In this document: positions 51,117-60,748 of the stretch, one piece after another
Position numbering within the stretch: position 1 is the first letter of the stretch
How the letters are laid out: each line of letters begins with the position of its first letter
Source of the DNA: Sulfolobus sp. A20
GTDB taxonomy: Archaea > Thermoproteota > Thermoprotei_A > Sulfolobales > Sulfolobaceae
Direction: 5' to 3'
Assembly (NCBI RefSeq): GCF_001719125.1
Contig: NZ_CP017006.1
Coordinates: 2,184,384-2,248,383 of the forward strand
Length of the DNA stretch: 64,000 bases
Program-made: the position numbers and the translations under genes
The notes under the pieces: generated by a model
Seen by the model: only the letters and a program-made list of their open reading frames with translations
Told to the model about the DNA's origin: nothing
Database searches by the model: none

Positions 51117-51330
51117 TTTCCCTCTTCATATTGATCTCTGCATCATTCCTTAATTTAATGGTATCCCTCTCGGATTTTATAACGTTAGACGAAAAGAGTA
51201 TTGGATCCTTAGGGATTGGTATTCCGATAAAGAAATTTCCCAAATCCAGTATAATGATTGAACTCATTGAGGAATAATTCTTAGGTAATTTTATTCTTCC
51301 TCTATCATCAATCTTTACTACATATCCCAT
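51091..51330 (-). CDS. vapB: VapB antitoxin, AbrB/SpoVT-type (79 aa)
   Basis: N-terminal swapped-hairpin DNA-binding motif VVKIDDRGRIKLPKNY, typical of AbrB-like antitoxins. The C-terminal charged helix (EINMKREIEENADRH) would bind and block VapC. It is the first gene of the vapBC pair on the minus strand, followed with overlap by vapC. The VapBC complex is expected to repress its own promoter. Confidence 0.82.
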   Translation of the reverse strand: MGYVVKIDDRGRIKLPKNYSSMSSIIILDLGNFFIGIPIPKDPILFSSNVIKSERDTIKLRNDAEINMKREIEENADRH

Positions 51331-51415
51331 ACTTAAAATAATATTCCCCGTATTATTAATCTTTTCCCCACATAAAATAGTTAACCTTTTAATTATTCAA
51401 AGATCTAATCACTTA

Positions 51416-52633
51416 ATGAAGTTAGAGAAATGGCATATTAAGATGATAATGCTCAACTTTCTGAGCTATACCTTTCTAGTTTACAACTACTCTACTATAT
51501 TAGTCTTCAATTCACCCTACATTTCCTCTCAAATATTCTCAAAATATTCTGTAATCGGTGCTTACTCGGCAGTACTAATTAGTGTGATCATGAGAATACC
51601 GGGGTCATACATATTAGGTCCGTTGAGTGATAAATATGGTAGGAGGCTGATTACGAGAATTAGTGGGATTGGTTCGGTAATACCGTTGGTCATAGTTCCA
51701 TTTATATCTCATAATCCCATTCTCATAATCTTATTGTATGCTATTCAAGGATTCTTCACTGGAGGATTAACCGCTGGGATAAACGTAATAGGTTTGGAGA
51801 ATTTACCGGAAGAACATAGGGGTTGGTTCAGTGGTTCAGCCTTTTCAGTAGGTGGTTCAGCATATCTAATAGCATCCTTAGTGTTCTTCACACTATATTC
51901 AATTCTAGGTAACAATGGTTATGATAGCATAGGATGGAAAATTATGTTCTTCACTTCCATAGTTATGATACCTCTTTCTTTTTCTCTACCAGAGTCAATA
52001 AAGATCATGAAGAGTAAAAGGGTTAAAAACCCCTTAGGTCTATTAATCAAAAATTATAGAAGAGAGTTTATCTTCGCATCTCTAATGACCGGTCTATGGG
52101 CTTCCATTAATGCTGTAGTGATATTACTTCTACCTAACTTCCTATATGATAAAGGTTTGACAAAAGTTGAAGTTTCTCAGATAATTACCTTGTCTGGAGT
52201 AATTACAATAATTTCACCTTTCTTAGGTGGCTTATTGAGCGAGAGAATAGGTAGGAGAAAGGTGTCAATAATAGGTTCCATTCTTAACCTATTGTCTTCC
52301 CCAATATTTCTATTCATTAATTCCTTTAATTCAGCATTATACTTAGTTTCAATTCTGAGCTTCTTAGCCTTATTTGGGTCGGGAGGAATAATGGTCTACG
52401 TTAATGAGTTGTTTCCAACTAACATTAGGAGTTCGGGGGTTTCCATAAGTTGGAGTATAGGATTTACAATAGGTACACTGATGTCTGTAATAGTTTTATC
52501 AATCGTTGATATCATGACAGGCATAAGCAAGTTCAGTGTGGTCGAAACTTTTGCCTTGGCTATTTTAAGTGTGTTTGCTTTACTCTTAAGCGTTTTATCT
52601 AAGGAAACTAAGGGGAACTTAGAGAGATTTTAA
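51416..52633 (+). CDS. MFS transporter, metabolite:H+ symporter-like (405 aa)
   Basis: Twelve helices. Motif A is LGPLSDKYGRRLITRISG after helix 2, and its repeat GGLLSERIGRRKVSIIG is at mid-protein. The segment FFTGGLTAGINVIGLENLPE, followed by FPTNIRSSGVSISWS, matches the general substrate transporter group. The ligand is unknown. Divergent from vapBC with about 85 nt between. Monocistronic, with a T-rich region after the stop. Confidence 0.85.
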   Translation: MKLEKWHIKMIMLNFLSYTFLVYNYSTILVFNSPYISSQIFSKYSVIGAYSAVLISVIMRIPGSYILGPLSDKYGRRLITRISGIGSVIPLVIVPFISHNPILIILLYAIQGFFTGGLTAGINVIGLENLPEEHRGWFSGSAFSVGGSAYLIASLVFFTLYSILGNNGYDSIGWKIMFFTSIVMIPLSFSLPESIKIMKSKRVKNPLGLLIKNYRREFIFASLMTGLWASINAVVILLLPNFLYDKGLTKVEVSQIITLSGVITIISPFLGGLLSERIGRRKVSIIGSILNLLSSPIFLFINSFNSALYLVSILSFLALFGSGGIMVYVNELFPTNIRSSGVSISWSIGFTIGTLMSVIVLSIVDIMTGISKFSVVETFALAILSVFALLLSVLSKETKGNLERF

Positions 52634-52912
52634 ACTTAAATAATGAGAAAAACCTCTCTATTCATGTCGAGGAGTAATGTAGGAATATCACTTTATTTAA
52701 ACGTAAAAATCTGGTAAATTCCTTCTCTGGATAAAAACCCCTAATTTTAACATTAGAAATTTTATTCTATAAAAAAACTTCACGGTGGATTTAGGAAACT
52801 GAAGAAGAATATGAGGAGTTTAGTTTTTCTGTCCTCGTCCTTTTCCTTATCTTCTGTGTTTTTACCTTTCATCAAAAGTATAATCTATCTTCCAAATTTT
52901 TAAATTCATCTA

Positions 52913-54595
52913 CTAATGCTTATACACAGCGAATCCTTTACTAAGAGTGTATACTCCTTCTTTTATTTCCCTTGGAAATTGATGTGAAGATGATAAGACT
53001 AAATTTCCCGTATAATTTACTTTTAGAGTTGATTCTGAAAATACATAAATTATAAATATTCTTTCGTATTTTACTATGATCCAACTATTTCCGTAATCTA
53101 TGGATAAATTTCTGCTACATGGGGTTAAATACTCTCTTCTCACTTTTATCAAGTTTTTGTACAAGGAGAGAATCTCTTCATTGATATTCCAACTTAGTTT
53201 TGAAGCATTAAACGTCTCTTCAGATTGAGGATCAGTCGTTTGTCCATTATCCCTTCTCCTACCCTCCCTCACTCCTTGAATTAGCTTAGGATCAGAGAAG
53301 TCTGAGAAATAATAAAAGGGATTTTTCTCTGCATATTCTTCGCCCATGAATATCATGGGAATATATGGGGATAGTAAATATAGGGCAGAAGCTATCTTAT
53401 AAGACTCTTTATCTATTAGCTCAATTAATCTCTTTCCATCTCCCCTATTTCCTACTTGGTCATGATCTTGGACATAAACTACGAATTTACATCCATCCAA
53501 ATCCTTTACAGGTTTTCCATGAGTTTTCTTTCTGAACTTAGAGTATTTACCATCATATACGAACACGTCCCTATAAGACTTAACTATATCATCGATGCTC
53601 CCGAAGTCTGCATAATACCCACTTCTCTCTCCTGTCAAAAAGGCATGAACTGAGTGATGAAAATCATCAACCCATTGGGCGTCATTATTATAGCCACACT
53701 TTTCCTTAGGGTTTATGATCCTTGGATCGTTTAAGTCACTTTCAGCTATTACTATTCTCTCGTATTTATGCACAACATCAGCTATATCCTCTAGGATATG
53801 TTTTGGGGAATTATCAATTATAGCATGAACCGCATCCAGCCTAAAACCATCAACATTATAATCTTTAATCCAAAACTCAACATTCTCAAGTACGAATTTC
53901 CTAACCTCGTCGCTTCCACTATCATCGAAGTTAAAGGTTAATCCCCAAGGTGTCGAATACTTACTTGAGAAGTAGGGTCCCAATAATGTCATGTAATTTC
54001 CCTCAGGTCCAACGTGATTGTAAACCACGTCTAATATTACTGCTAACCCTCTCCTATGAGCCTCGTTAATAAACTTTTTGAAGGATAACGGACCGCCGTA
54101 GGAGTTTTGCACTGCATATAAATAAACTCCATCATACCCCCAATCCCTTTTTCCAGGGAACTGAGCCACTGGCATGACTTCAATTGCGGTTACTCCTAAT
54201 TCTTTCAAATAATCAAGCTTACCTATAGCGCTCTCAAATGTCCCTTCTTTAGTAAACGTACCAACGTGCAATTCGTATATTATGAGGTCATTCATTTTAA
54301 CCCTTGAAGAGGGTAAAAAATCATAATTGGCTGAAATTATCTCTGAATAGCCGTGAACTCCTTCAGGCTGATACCTTGATGCAGGATCCGGTATTTCCAT
54401 TTTATTATCTAGAATAAATTTATATCTATCTCCGACACTTACATTGTTAACGTGAACTCTGAAATAACCTAAATCGTCTCTTTCCATTTCATAAACTCCC
54501 TTACCTAATACCTTAACTTTTACGTCTTTCTGATATGGAGCCCACAAGGTAAAGGTTACGCCATTATCTTCAACTTTTGGACCAAATGAAGTCAT
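52913..54595 (-). CDS. treZ: Maltooligosyltrehalose trehalohydrolase TreZ (560 aa)
   Basis: GH13 enzyme that releases trehalose from maltooligosyl-trehalose made by TreY. Domains: N-terminal beta-sandwich ([18 protein letters not shown]), catalytic barrel (residues about 90-460) and C-terminal sheet. Catalytic regions: nucleophile Asp in [12 protein letters not shown], acid Glu in [11 protein letters not shown], and the third Asp in [12 protein letters not shown]. The length is right for Sulfolobus TreZ. In S. solfataricus treZ sits with treX and treY; here neither is adjacent on either side, so the operon is split. Cytosolic. Confidence 0.95.
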   Translation of the reverse strand: MTSFGPKVEDNGVTFTLWAPYQKDVKVKVLGKGVYEMERDDLGYFRVHVNNVSVGDRYKFILDNKMEIPDPASRYQPEGVHGYSEIISANYDFLPSSRVKMNDLIIYELHVGTFTKEGTFESAIGKLDYLKELGVTAIEVMPVAQFPGKRDWGYDGVYLYAVQNSYGGPLSFKKFINEAHRRGLAVILDVVYNHVGPEGNYMTLLGPYFSSKYSTPWGLTFNFDDSGSDEVRKFVLENVEFWIKDYNVDGFRLDAVHAIIDNSPKHILEDIADVVHKYERIVIAESDLNDPRIINPKEKCGYNNDAQWVDDFHHSVHAFLTGERSGYYADFGSIDDIVKSYRDVFVYDGKYSKFRKKTHGKPVKDLDGCKFVVYVQDHDQVGNRGDGKRLIELIDKESYKIASALYLLSPYIPMIFMGEEYAEKNPFYYFSDFSDPKLIQGVREGRRRDNGQTTDPQSEETFNASKLSWNINEEILSLYKNLIKVRREYLTPCSRNLSIDYGNSWIIVKYERIFIIYVFSESTLKVNYTGNLVLSSSHQFPREIKEGVYTLSKGFAVYKH

Positions 54596-54730
54596 AAATA
54601 ACAGTTGTAAAGATTAGCTAAAAATATCGTGGTATAAACTGAACTTCCTTCCCACCATATCCCTTTTGCGAGTATTGAAAAATTAACAAATCATGTTGGA
54701 CATTTTGAAAGAGCGAGAATTTAGTATTTT

Positions 54731-55225
54731 TCAAATTATAGTTTGAGCTATAGATCCAGCTAATATCATCATTGCGATCGATATTAGCAAAAAGGTTATG
54801 TTGAGCTTTGATAGTTTGGCTATTGAACTCCTCAGCTCTAGCCCAGCTATATCACCCTCTTTTACGTTCATGACTAATCTAATCCTATTACTCATCACTA
54901 TGCCCGAGCCAAAAGCTAGCAATCCGAAAGCCCCTCCTATTAGGTTTAAGAAAGCTCTAATCCTAACACTAAGGTTTTCATGTAATACCGCGTCCACTAT
55001 AAATAGGTTTCCTTTGTATGGTATTAAATAAATATACGCGAATATAATGATACCCGTTATGATAGTAATTACAGAAGAGATCATGAAGAACTTTCCCATT
55101 TTTTCGTACTGCTTCTTATCCTGAGGCTTTACTAAGAAGTTGAGAAATGCTGCTCCAGCCCACAATGCTCCAAAAAATCCGTGAATCTCATTTAGCACGT
55201 CAAAGATTACATTCATAAATTTCAA
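54731..55225 (-). CDS. CopD-like four-helix membrane protein (164 aa)
   Basis: Four to five helices with an early His-Gly-aromatic-Gly stretch (LNEIHGFFGALWAGAAFLNF) like CopD/DUF2269-type proteins that may bind heme or copper. It lies divergently next to a cupredoxin gene, which fits a copper or redox theme but is only context. The start ATG at 55225 is preceded by AT-rich sequence; 135 nt separate it from the treZ start side. Confidence 0.65.
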   Translation of the reverse strand: MKFMNVIFDVLNEIHGFFGALWAGAAFLNFLVKPQDKKQYEKMGKFFMISSVITIITGIIIFAYIYLIPYKGNLFIVDAVLHENLSVRIRAFLNLIGGAFGLLAFGSGIVMSNRIRLVMNVKEGDIAGLELRSSIAKLSKLNITFLLISIAMMILAGSIAQTII

Positions 55226-55404
55226 CTCCTTTAAGAGGATAAAAACTTTAGCCGGAGTAATAGGTTTATCACATTAAGATAAAAATTATAATAAAGCTTA
55301 ATATTTCTTTAGGACACATAGTAAAATAATTTAAGATAATGAAAAAGTTACAGAAAATCTACGATAAGGAAAAATTTATTATTCACAATATCTAATAATA
55401 TTTT

Positions 55405-56124
55405 ATGAATAAGATTCTTCTAATAAGTATAATACTTGGAGCTACAGTAGCGTCGATAGTTGGTTATGCATATTACACGTACTACTATTTGCCTAACTAC
55501 TATTATCAACAGTCGTTATATTATTATAACCATCAGTTAGGAATGATGGGTTATGGAGGAATGATGATGAGTGGTAGTATGATGGGTGGGTATGCCAATC
55601 TCCAACAAATTCCCATAGGTGAAAGTTATACGCATGCTGAAAACTCCTCTTATGTAAAAATATTTCCCTCAAACGATTCCATAATATTTTATACAAAAGA
55701 TATTAATTTAGTTATATTATCTATGGGTCATACCAGAGCTTACAATCTAACCCATTATATACCTCCTTCCAATATGCACGCAGAAGATAACGTTTTCGTA
55801 ATTGATGGTCTAATAAATCCAACACTTGTGATCCCACAAGGTGCAACAGTCCATATAACATTAATTAATCTAGATGAAGGTGATTATCACAATATTGCTA
55901 TAACTACGCTTAGTCCCCCTTATCCTTATTACGTTATGATGTATGTGAGAATGAACATTCTAACCATGACCCCTATGTTACCTCCGGCAAACTATAATTC
56001 CGGTTATGCATATTCATTCTCTTCTAACGTCGTATTTTACAACCCTGGAAATTATTACTACATATGTGAGTATCCCGGACATGCAGAAATGGGAATGTAT
56101 GGTGAGATAATAGTTTACGGGTGA
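55405..56124 (+). CDS. Sulfocyanin/rusticyanin-like membrane-anchored cupredoxin (239 aa)
   Basis: N-terminal helix (ILLISIILGATVASIVGYAY), then a Tyr-rich and Met/Gly-rich linker (GMMGYGGMMMSGSMMGGY). The cupredoxin domain spans about residues 75-239. The type 1 copper ligands are His162 (GDYHNIA), Cys221 and His226 (YICEYPGHAEMGM) and Met231; the C-x4-H-x4-M spacing matches sulfocyanin and rusticyanin. The Met-rich linker might bind extra Cu(I). It faces outside the membrane and could pass electrons in the respiratory chain. The next gene's ATG overlaps its stop (ATGA). Confidence 0.87.
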   Translation: MNKILLISIILGATVASIVGYAYYTYYYLPNYYYQQSLYYYNHQLGMMGYGGMMMSGSMMGGYANLQQIPIGESYTHAENSSYVKIFPSNDSIIFYTKDINLVILSMGHTRAYNLTHYIPPSNMHAEDNVFVIDGLINPTLVIPQGATVHITLINLDEGDYHNIAITTLSPPYPYYVMMYVRMNILTMTPMLPPANYNSGYAYSFSSNVVFYNPGNYYYICEYPGHAEMGMYGEIIVYG

Positions 56125-56459
56125 GATTAATGGAAACTTATCAAATATTGGGTATAGTTGCCTCAATATTAATATTGGTATCGTTATTCATCATGATGAC
56201 TATGTCCTTCCCATATTATGGAATGATGGGAGGTAGATTTGCTATGATGAGAGGTTTCTTCTTCATGCCATTCTTTGTCGCGATACCATCGTTAGTACTA
56301 GGTTTAATTGGTTCGCTAATTTCAGATAAGCAGGTTGGGGGGATATTATTAATAATTGCGTCAGTCCTATCGCTACCAGTATTCTTTGGATTCTTTGGTG
56401 TTTCCTTCGTTCTTCTTCTGATAGCTGGTATATTAGCGCTTACTACTAAGAAAACATAA
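56121..56459 (+). CDS. Met-rich small membrane protein coupled to cupredoxin (112 aa)
   Basis: About three to four helices (QILGIVASILILVSLFIMMT; VAIPSLVLGLIGSLI; VLLLIAGILALTTKK). The loop after helix 1 is loaded with Met (MMGGRFAMMRGFFFMPF), similar in flavour to the linker of the cupredoxin it overlaps by 4 nt. I do not recognise the family. A role in copper delivery or membrane assembly of the cupredoxin is inferred from coupling only. Confidence 0.65.
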   Translation: MRLMETYQILGIVASILILVSLFIMMTMSFPYYGMMGGRFAMMRGFFFMPFFVAIPSLVLGLIGSLISDKQVGGILLIIASVLSLPVFFGFFGVSFVLLLIAGILALTTKKT

Positions 56460-56486
56460 ATTGTTGTAATGTACAATCTCATCCGT

Positions 56487-57122
56487 ATGAGACCTTACAT
56501 AATAATATTTTCAACAGTTTCGATTGACGGTAGGCTTGCTACCAAGACCGGTTATAGTGAGTTAAGCTGTCCTTATGATAAGCAAAGACAACATGAATTA
56601 AGGACTGAGGTAGACGGCATAATGGTCGGGGCTAATACGGTGAGAGTAGACAACCCATCTTTAACTATAAAATATGCTAAGAGGAAGGATAAAGATCCTC
56701 TAAGGGTTATAGTTAGTAAGAGCTTAAACTTAGATCCTTCGTACAAGATTTTTTCAGTCCCACCTCCTACAATAGTATATACCATGAACCTCAATTCCCA
56801 CATAGGTGAAAATTTGAAGAAAAAAGGGGTTATTATAAGGACGTTTAGCGAGTTTAAGGAGATATTTGAAGATTTATACACCAATTTCAATGTCAAGAAA
56901 TTAATGGTAGAAGGTGGAGGAAATTTGATTTGGAGCATTATTAAAAATGATTTATATGACGAAATTAGGTTGACAGTATCTCCAAGAATATTTGGAAATG
57001 GGGTAAGTTTCGCACAAGGTGAAGGATATATAGGGAATGACTCACCAAAATTACGCTTGGTTGATTTTAAGCTATGTGAGTGTGGTAATGAAGTGCATTT
57101 AATATATAAAAAGCAAAGTTGA
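56487..57122 (+). CDS. RibD C-terminal-type reductase, riboflavin pathway (211 aa)
   Basis: NADPH-dependent 2,5-diamino-6-ribosylamino-4(3H)-pyrimidinone 5'-phosphate reductase of archaeal riboflavin and F420/FAD synthesis. Dihydrofolate-reductase-like fold: [20 protein letters not shown], then [29 protein letters not shown] and the late [10 protein letters not shown] start at the ATG 56487 because the homologous region begins there; the upstream ATG at 56469 adds six unconserved residues. Fungal/archaeal type, without the N-terminal deaminase of bacterial RibD. Not functionally tied to the cupredoxin genes before it. Confidence 0.88.
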   Translation: MRPYIIIFSTVSIDGRLATKTGYSELSCPYDKQRQHELRTEVDGIMVGANTVRVDNPSLTIKYAKRKDKDPLRVIVSKSLNLDPSYKIFSVPPPTIVYTMNLNSHIGENLKKKGVIIRTFSEFKEIFEDLYTNFNVKKLMVEGGGNLIWSIIKNDLYDEIRLTVSPRIFGNGVSFAQGEGYIGNDSPKLRLVDFKLCECGNEVHLIYKKQS

Positions 57123-57404
57123 GACAACTCTAAATAATTCGTGTACTTATACTATTTTCATCTGAAACTTTCTATATCTTTTCCGTTTTAAATTAAGGAC
57201 TGGAACTTATTATGGTTCTTCATGATCGAAGTCCTCCGTTTCAAAAATTAATAAATTCTCAATTTTCTAATTTATATAAATAAATACTGAATATTTTTAA
57301 TATTATTAAAAATTCTCTATTACAAAGTTATGGAAAGTCTCGCCATATATGGTGGAGAGGAAGTCGGCGCAATAATTATATTTTTCCATTACTCTATCAT
57401 ATCT
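57123..57404. other. Intergenic leader of tricorn gene with right-end relic
   Basis: AT-rich, with a TATA-like element around 57280-57300. The relic at 57330-57366 lies in the frame of the downstream gene and makes its reading frame look 25 codons longer than it is likely to be. Confidence 0.45.
57330..57366 (+). repeat. Dispersed right-end motif at the 5' end of the tricorn frame
   Basis: atggaaagtctcgccatata then tggtggagaggaagtcg. It matches the consensus including the ggagaggaagtc end. Confidence 0.5.
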
Positions 57405-60400
57405 ATGCTTGGTTACTATATGTTCCCGGATGTCAGAGGTAACTTGTTAGCCTTCACCTCTGACGATGATATCTGGCTGTTAAACCTTGAAAGGAAAGAT
57501 AACAGACCTATAAGGTTAACTAGCGGGTTAGGAGTGTCAATAAGACCAAAAATTAGCCCTGACGGAAAAAAGATAGCTTTTACTGCGCTTTGGTTAAAGA
57601 GTGGCAAGTCAAGTTCAGATGTTTTCGTCTTAGGGGATGGGGAAGCCAAAAGGGTGACCTATTTTGGTAGAAATAGTAGAGTTGCCGGTTGGTTGTCTGA
57701 AAACGAGATATTGGTAATAACTGACTTTCACACTCCCTTTACTCAATGGACTGAAGCCTACAAAGTTAACGTAAATGATGGAAGTTTTGAGAAGCTTCCC
57801 TATGGTATAGTTTCTAACATCGTTATGAGTAATGATATTATAATCTTAGCCAGAGGGTATCAAGATTTACCTTTCTGGAAGGGTTATAAGGGAGGAACTA
57901 AAGGTGAGCTTTGGATATCTTATGATGGAGGTAAGTCCTTCAATAAATTCGTTAGCTTAAATGGAATAGTAAGTTGGCCTATGATCGTGAAGGGTAGAGT
58001 GTACTTTTTATCTGATCACGAAGGGGTGGCTAATCTTTATTCCGTAGATCTAGATGGAAAAGACTTAAAGAAACATACAAACTTTACCGAATACTATTGC
58101 AGAAATGCTAGTTCTGATGGAGAGAAAATAGTTTTCCAGAACGCTGGAGACATTTATATATATTACCCTGAGAAAGAGAGTCTTGAAAAAGTCGAAATAG
58201 ATTTACCAACAGATAGGAAGAAGAGACAACCTAAATTCGTAAGCGTAACTGAATACTTAACTGAAGTCTCGACAAATAATAATTACGTAGGTATAATTTC
58301 GAGAGGAAAGGTTTTCTTAATGAAACCTTGGGATGGACCATCAGTACAGTTAGGAGAGAAACAAGGTGTCAAATATAGACAAATTCAAATTTTACCCTCT
58401 AACGAAGTGTTAGTTGTAAACTCTAATGATGATAAATTAGTAATCCTTGGAAAGGATAGTAAAAAGATAGACATAGATTTCGGAAGGATAGAGAGAATCA
58501 ATGTTTCTCCAGACGGTAAGAAGGTATTAATATCTAACAATAGGCAGGAATTATGGCTTTATGAGATTGAAAATAATTCAGCCAAGTTAATAGACAAGAG
58601 TGAATACAACATTATTTTTGAGATGGACTGGCATCCAGATAGTGAGTGGTTCGCTTACTCCTTCCCAGAGGGTCATCAGGTACGTTCTATAAAGTTAGGT
58701 CATATTTCTGGTAAGACGATAAGAATCACTACTCCATATGGTTATGATTTCTCGCCTTCTTTCGATCCAGATGGTAGATACTTATATTTCCTTTCAGCCA
58801 GACATCTAGAAGCAACAGATGATAAGGCTATTTTTAACCTATCCTTCCAAAAAGTCGTTAAACCATATCTCGTAGTGTTAAGCAATTCTTATTCTCCTTT
58901 TAATCAACCATTAGAACAAGTAAGTGATAAGAAGGGTATAGAAGTTGAAGGAATTCAAGATAGGGTATTACCATTCCCAGTGAATGAGGATAATTACGTT
59001 AAGATAGCGGGAGCTAAAAACAATAAAGTCTTCTTACTATCTTACCCTATAAGGAATGTCAGATCGTTTAGTGATGAGGGAAACGGAAAACTAGAGGTTT
59101 ATGATTTAGATTCGAAGAGTAAAGAAACCTACGCGGATAACTTAAATGATTTCGTACTATCAAATGATAAGTCAAAGATCATACTAATGTTTAAGGACAC
59201 GTTAAGAATGTTTGACGTTAATTCTAAACCAGATTTGAACTCTCAAGGGAGGAAAGGAGGGGTAATTGATTTAACGAGGGTTAAGGTGTTAGTAGAATTC
59301 GATAAGGAATGGAGACAAATGTTAAGAGAGACATGGAAGCTAATGAAACAGAACTATTGGAATGAGAATAAACTAGAAGGATGGAACAGTGTATTGCCTA
59401 AATACGAGAGATTATTAGATAGGATAAGTACGAGGTATGAATTGTCAGATTTAATACAAGAGATGCAGGGAGAGACTAAAACGTCTCATTCCTACGAATT
59501 TCCTTATGACTATGATACTCAAGAGCCATTACAAGTAGGAGGATTAGGAGCTGAATTTGAGTATGATAACGGTTGTTTTAGGATTACCAAAATATATGTC
59601 GGAGATCCTACAAATGAAAATGAGAGAAGCCCACTTAGGGATCCTGGAGTGCAACTGAATGTAGGGGATTGCATAAAGGCAATAGATGGAGAAGACGTGG
59701 GAAATAATGCTATAAAAAATATTTATTATTATTTGTTCAATAAAGATCAAATAATTTTGGATGTAATTACTAAGGATGGAGCGAGCAGGAGAGTTAGTGT
59801 TAAGGTTCTTCATGATGAGAAGTTCTTATTATATAGATACTGGGTGGAGAAAAATAGGGAGTATGTGCACGAGAAGAGTAAAGGTCTCTTAGGATACGTC
59901 CACATTCCAGACATGGGTTTTCAAGGTTTTGCTGAATTTTATAGATTATTTAGGTCAGAGTTTGACAGGGACGGATTGATAGTTGACGTGAGATTTAACA
60001 GAGGAGGATTTATCTCTGGGTTAATCCTACAGAAATTATTGCTTAAAAGGGAAGGATACGACGTTCCTAGACATGGGAAGAAAAATCCCATTCCCTTCTT
60101 CTCCTCACCTAAGGTCTTAGTAGCCATTACCAATGAGAATGCCGGCTCAGATGGTGATGTATTTTCATACTTGTTCAAAAAGTACAAGTTAGGAGTGCTG
60201 ATAGGTAAGAGGACTTGGGGTGGTGTTATCGGAATAAGTCCAAGGCATAGATTAGCAGACAAGTCCACTGTTACTCAACCTGAATTTGCATTACACTTTG
60301 ACGATATCGGTTTGGGGATAGAAAATTACGGTGTTGATCCAGATATTGAAGTAGAAATAAAGCCAGAAGACTATGCAAATGAGAAAGACACTCAGTTAGA

Positions 60401-60440
60401 TAAGGCTATAGAGTTAGCACTGAAGCAATTAAATAAATGA
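57405..60440 (+). CDS. Tricorn protease (about 1011 aa)
   Basis: Large self-compartmentalising serine protease that degrades peptides downstream of the proteasome. The N-terminal six- and seven-bladed propellers (LLAFTSDDDIWLLNL; ISPDGKKIAFTALW; VSPDGKKVLISNNR) occupy two-thirds. A PDZ domain (VGDPTNENERSP ... LNVGDCIKAIDGEDV) and the C-terminal tail-specific-protease domain follow. The catalytic Ser is in NENAGSDGDVF (about 60147), and the Ser-His pair is in ETKTSHSYEF (about 59483). I start at ATG 57405 (MLGYYMFPDVRG; 57420 also possible), because the upstream ATG at 57330 lies in an IS relic. Cytosolic hexamer by family knowledge. Confidence 0.93.
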   Translation: MLGYYMFPDVRGNLLAFTSDDDIWLLNLERKDNRPIRLTSGLGVSIRPKISPDGKKIAFTALWLKSGKSSSDVFVLGDGEAKRVTYFGRNSRVAGWLSENEILVITDFHTPFTQWTEAYKVNVNDGSFEKLPYGIVSNIVMSNDIIILARGYQDLPFWKGYKGGTKGELWISYDGGKSFNKFVSLNGIVSWPMIVKGRVYFLSDHEGVANLYSVDLDGKDLKKHTNFTEYYCRNASSDGEKIVFQNAGDIYIYYPEKESLEKVEIDLPTDRKKRQPKFVSVTEYLTEVSTNNNYVGIISRGKVFLMKPWDGPSVQLGEKQGVKYRQIQILPSNEVLVVNSNDDKLVILGKDSKKIDIDFGRIERINVSPDGKKVLISNNRQELWLYEIENNSAKLIDKSEYNIIFEMDWHPDSEWFAYSFPEGHQVRSIKLGHISGKTIRITTPYGYDFSPSFDPDGRYLYFLSARHLEATDDKAIFNLSFQKVVKPYLVVLSNSYSPFNQPLEQVSDKKGIEVEGIQDRVLPFPVNEDNYVKIAGAKNNKVFLLSYPIRNVRSFSDEGNGKLEVYDLDSKSKETYADNLNDFVLSNDKSKIILMFKDTLRMFDVNSKPDLNSQGRKGGVIDLTRVKVLVEFDKEWRQMLRETWKLMKQNYWNENKLEGWNSVLPKYERLLDRISTRYELSDLIQEMQGETKTSHSYEFPYDYDTQEPLQVGGLGAEFEYDNGCFRITKIYVGDPTNENERSPLRDPGVQLNVGDCIKAIDGEDVGNNAIKNIYYYLFNKDQIILDVITKDGASRRVSVKVLHDEKFLLYRYWVEKNREYVHEKSKGLLGYVHIPDMGFQGFAEFYRLFRSEFDRDGLIVDVRFNRGGFISGLILQKLLLKREGYDVPRHGKKNPIPFFSSPKVLVAITNENAGSDGDVFSYLFKKYKLGVLIGKRTWGGVIGISPRHRLADKSTVTQPEFALHFDDIGLGIENYGVDPDIEVEIKPEDYANEKDTQLDKAIELALKQLNK

Positions 60441-60748
60441 GGAAAGGCTCTCTGGGGAAGTGGAAATCAATGCCCTATCTTCGTCAGTCCCCTTCAAGAT
60501 CCTCTCACCTCGCTGTAAGGTATCCTATAAATTCCTCCTTAAATCTCGACTGCCTTTATGTTACCTTTTCAGTTCACCTCAACAAATAGCTTATTCCTAG
60601 GATTTGACAAACTTTTTTGGTCTCATTAACCTTCCCACAGTCGATTTTCAATAAATGATTTTGTCAATAAAGAGGATTCAGTCAGCACACTAGATAAAAA
60701 ATCGCAAAATTTTCTACGCAATCCAAATGTTACGATGAATATTAGCTC
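60441..60748. other. Gene-free stretch
   Basis: No intact ORF, repeat copy or hairpin is recognised. AT content rises toward the MFS stop at 60749. Confidence 0.35.

Noticed and set aside
56573-57127. 184-aa minus-strand ORF opposite the RibD-like reductase
   Set aside because: The plus strand encodes all RibD family motifs; the minus frame has none.
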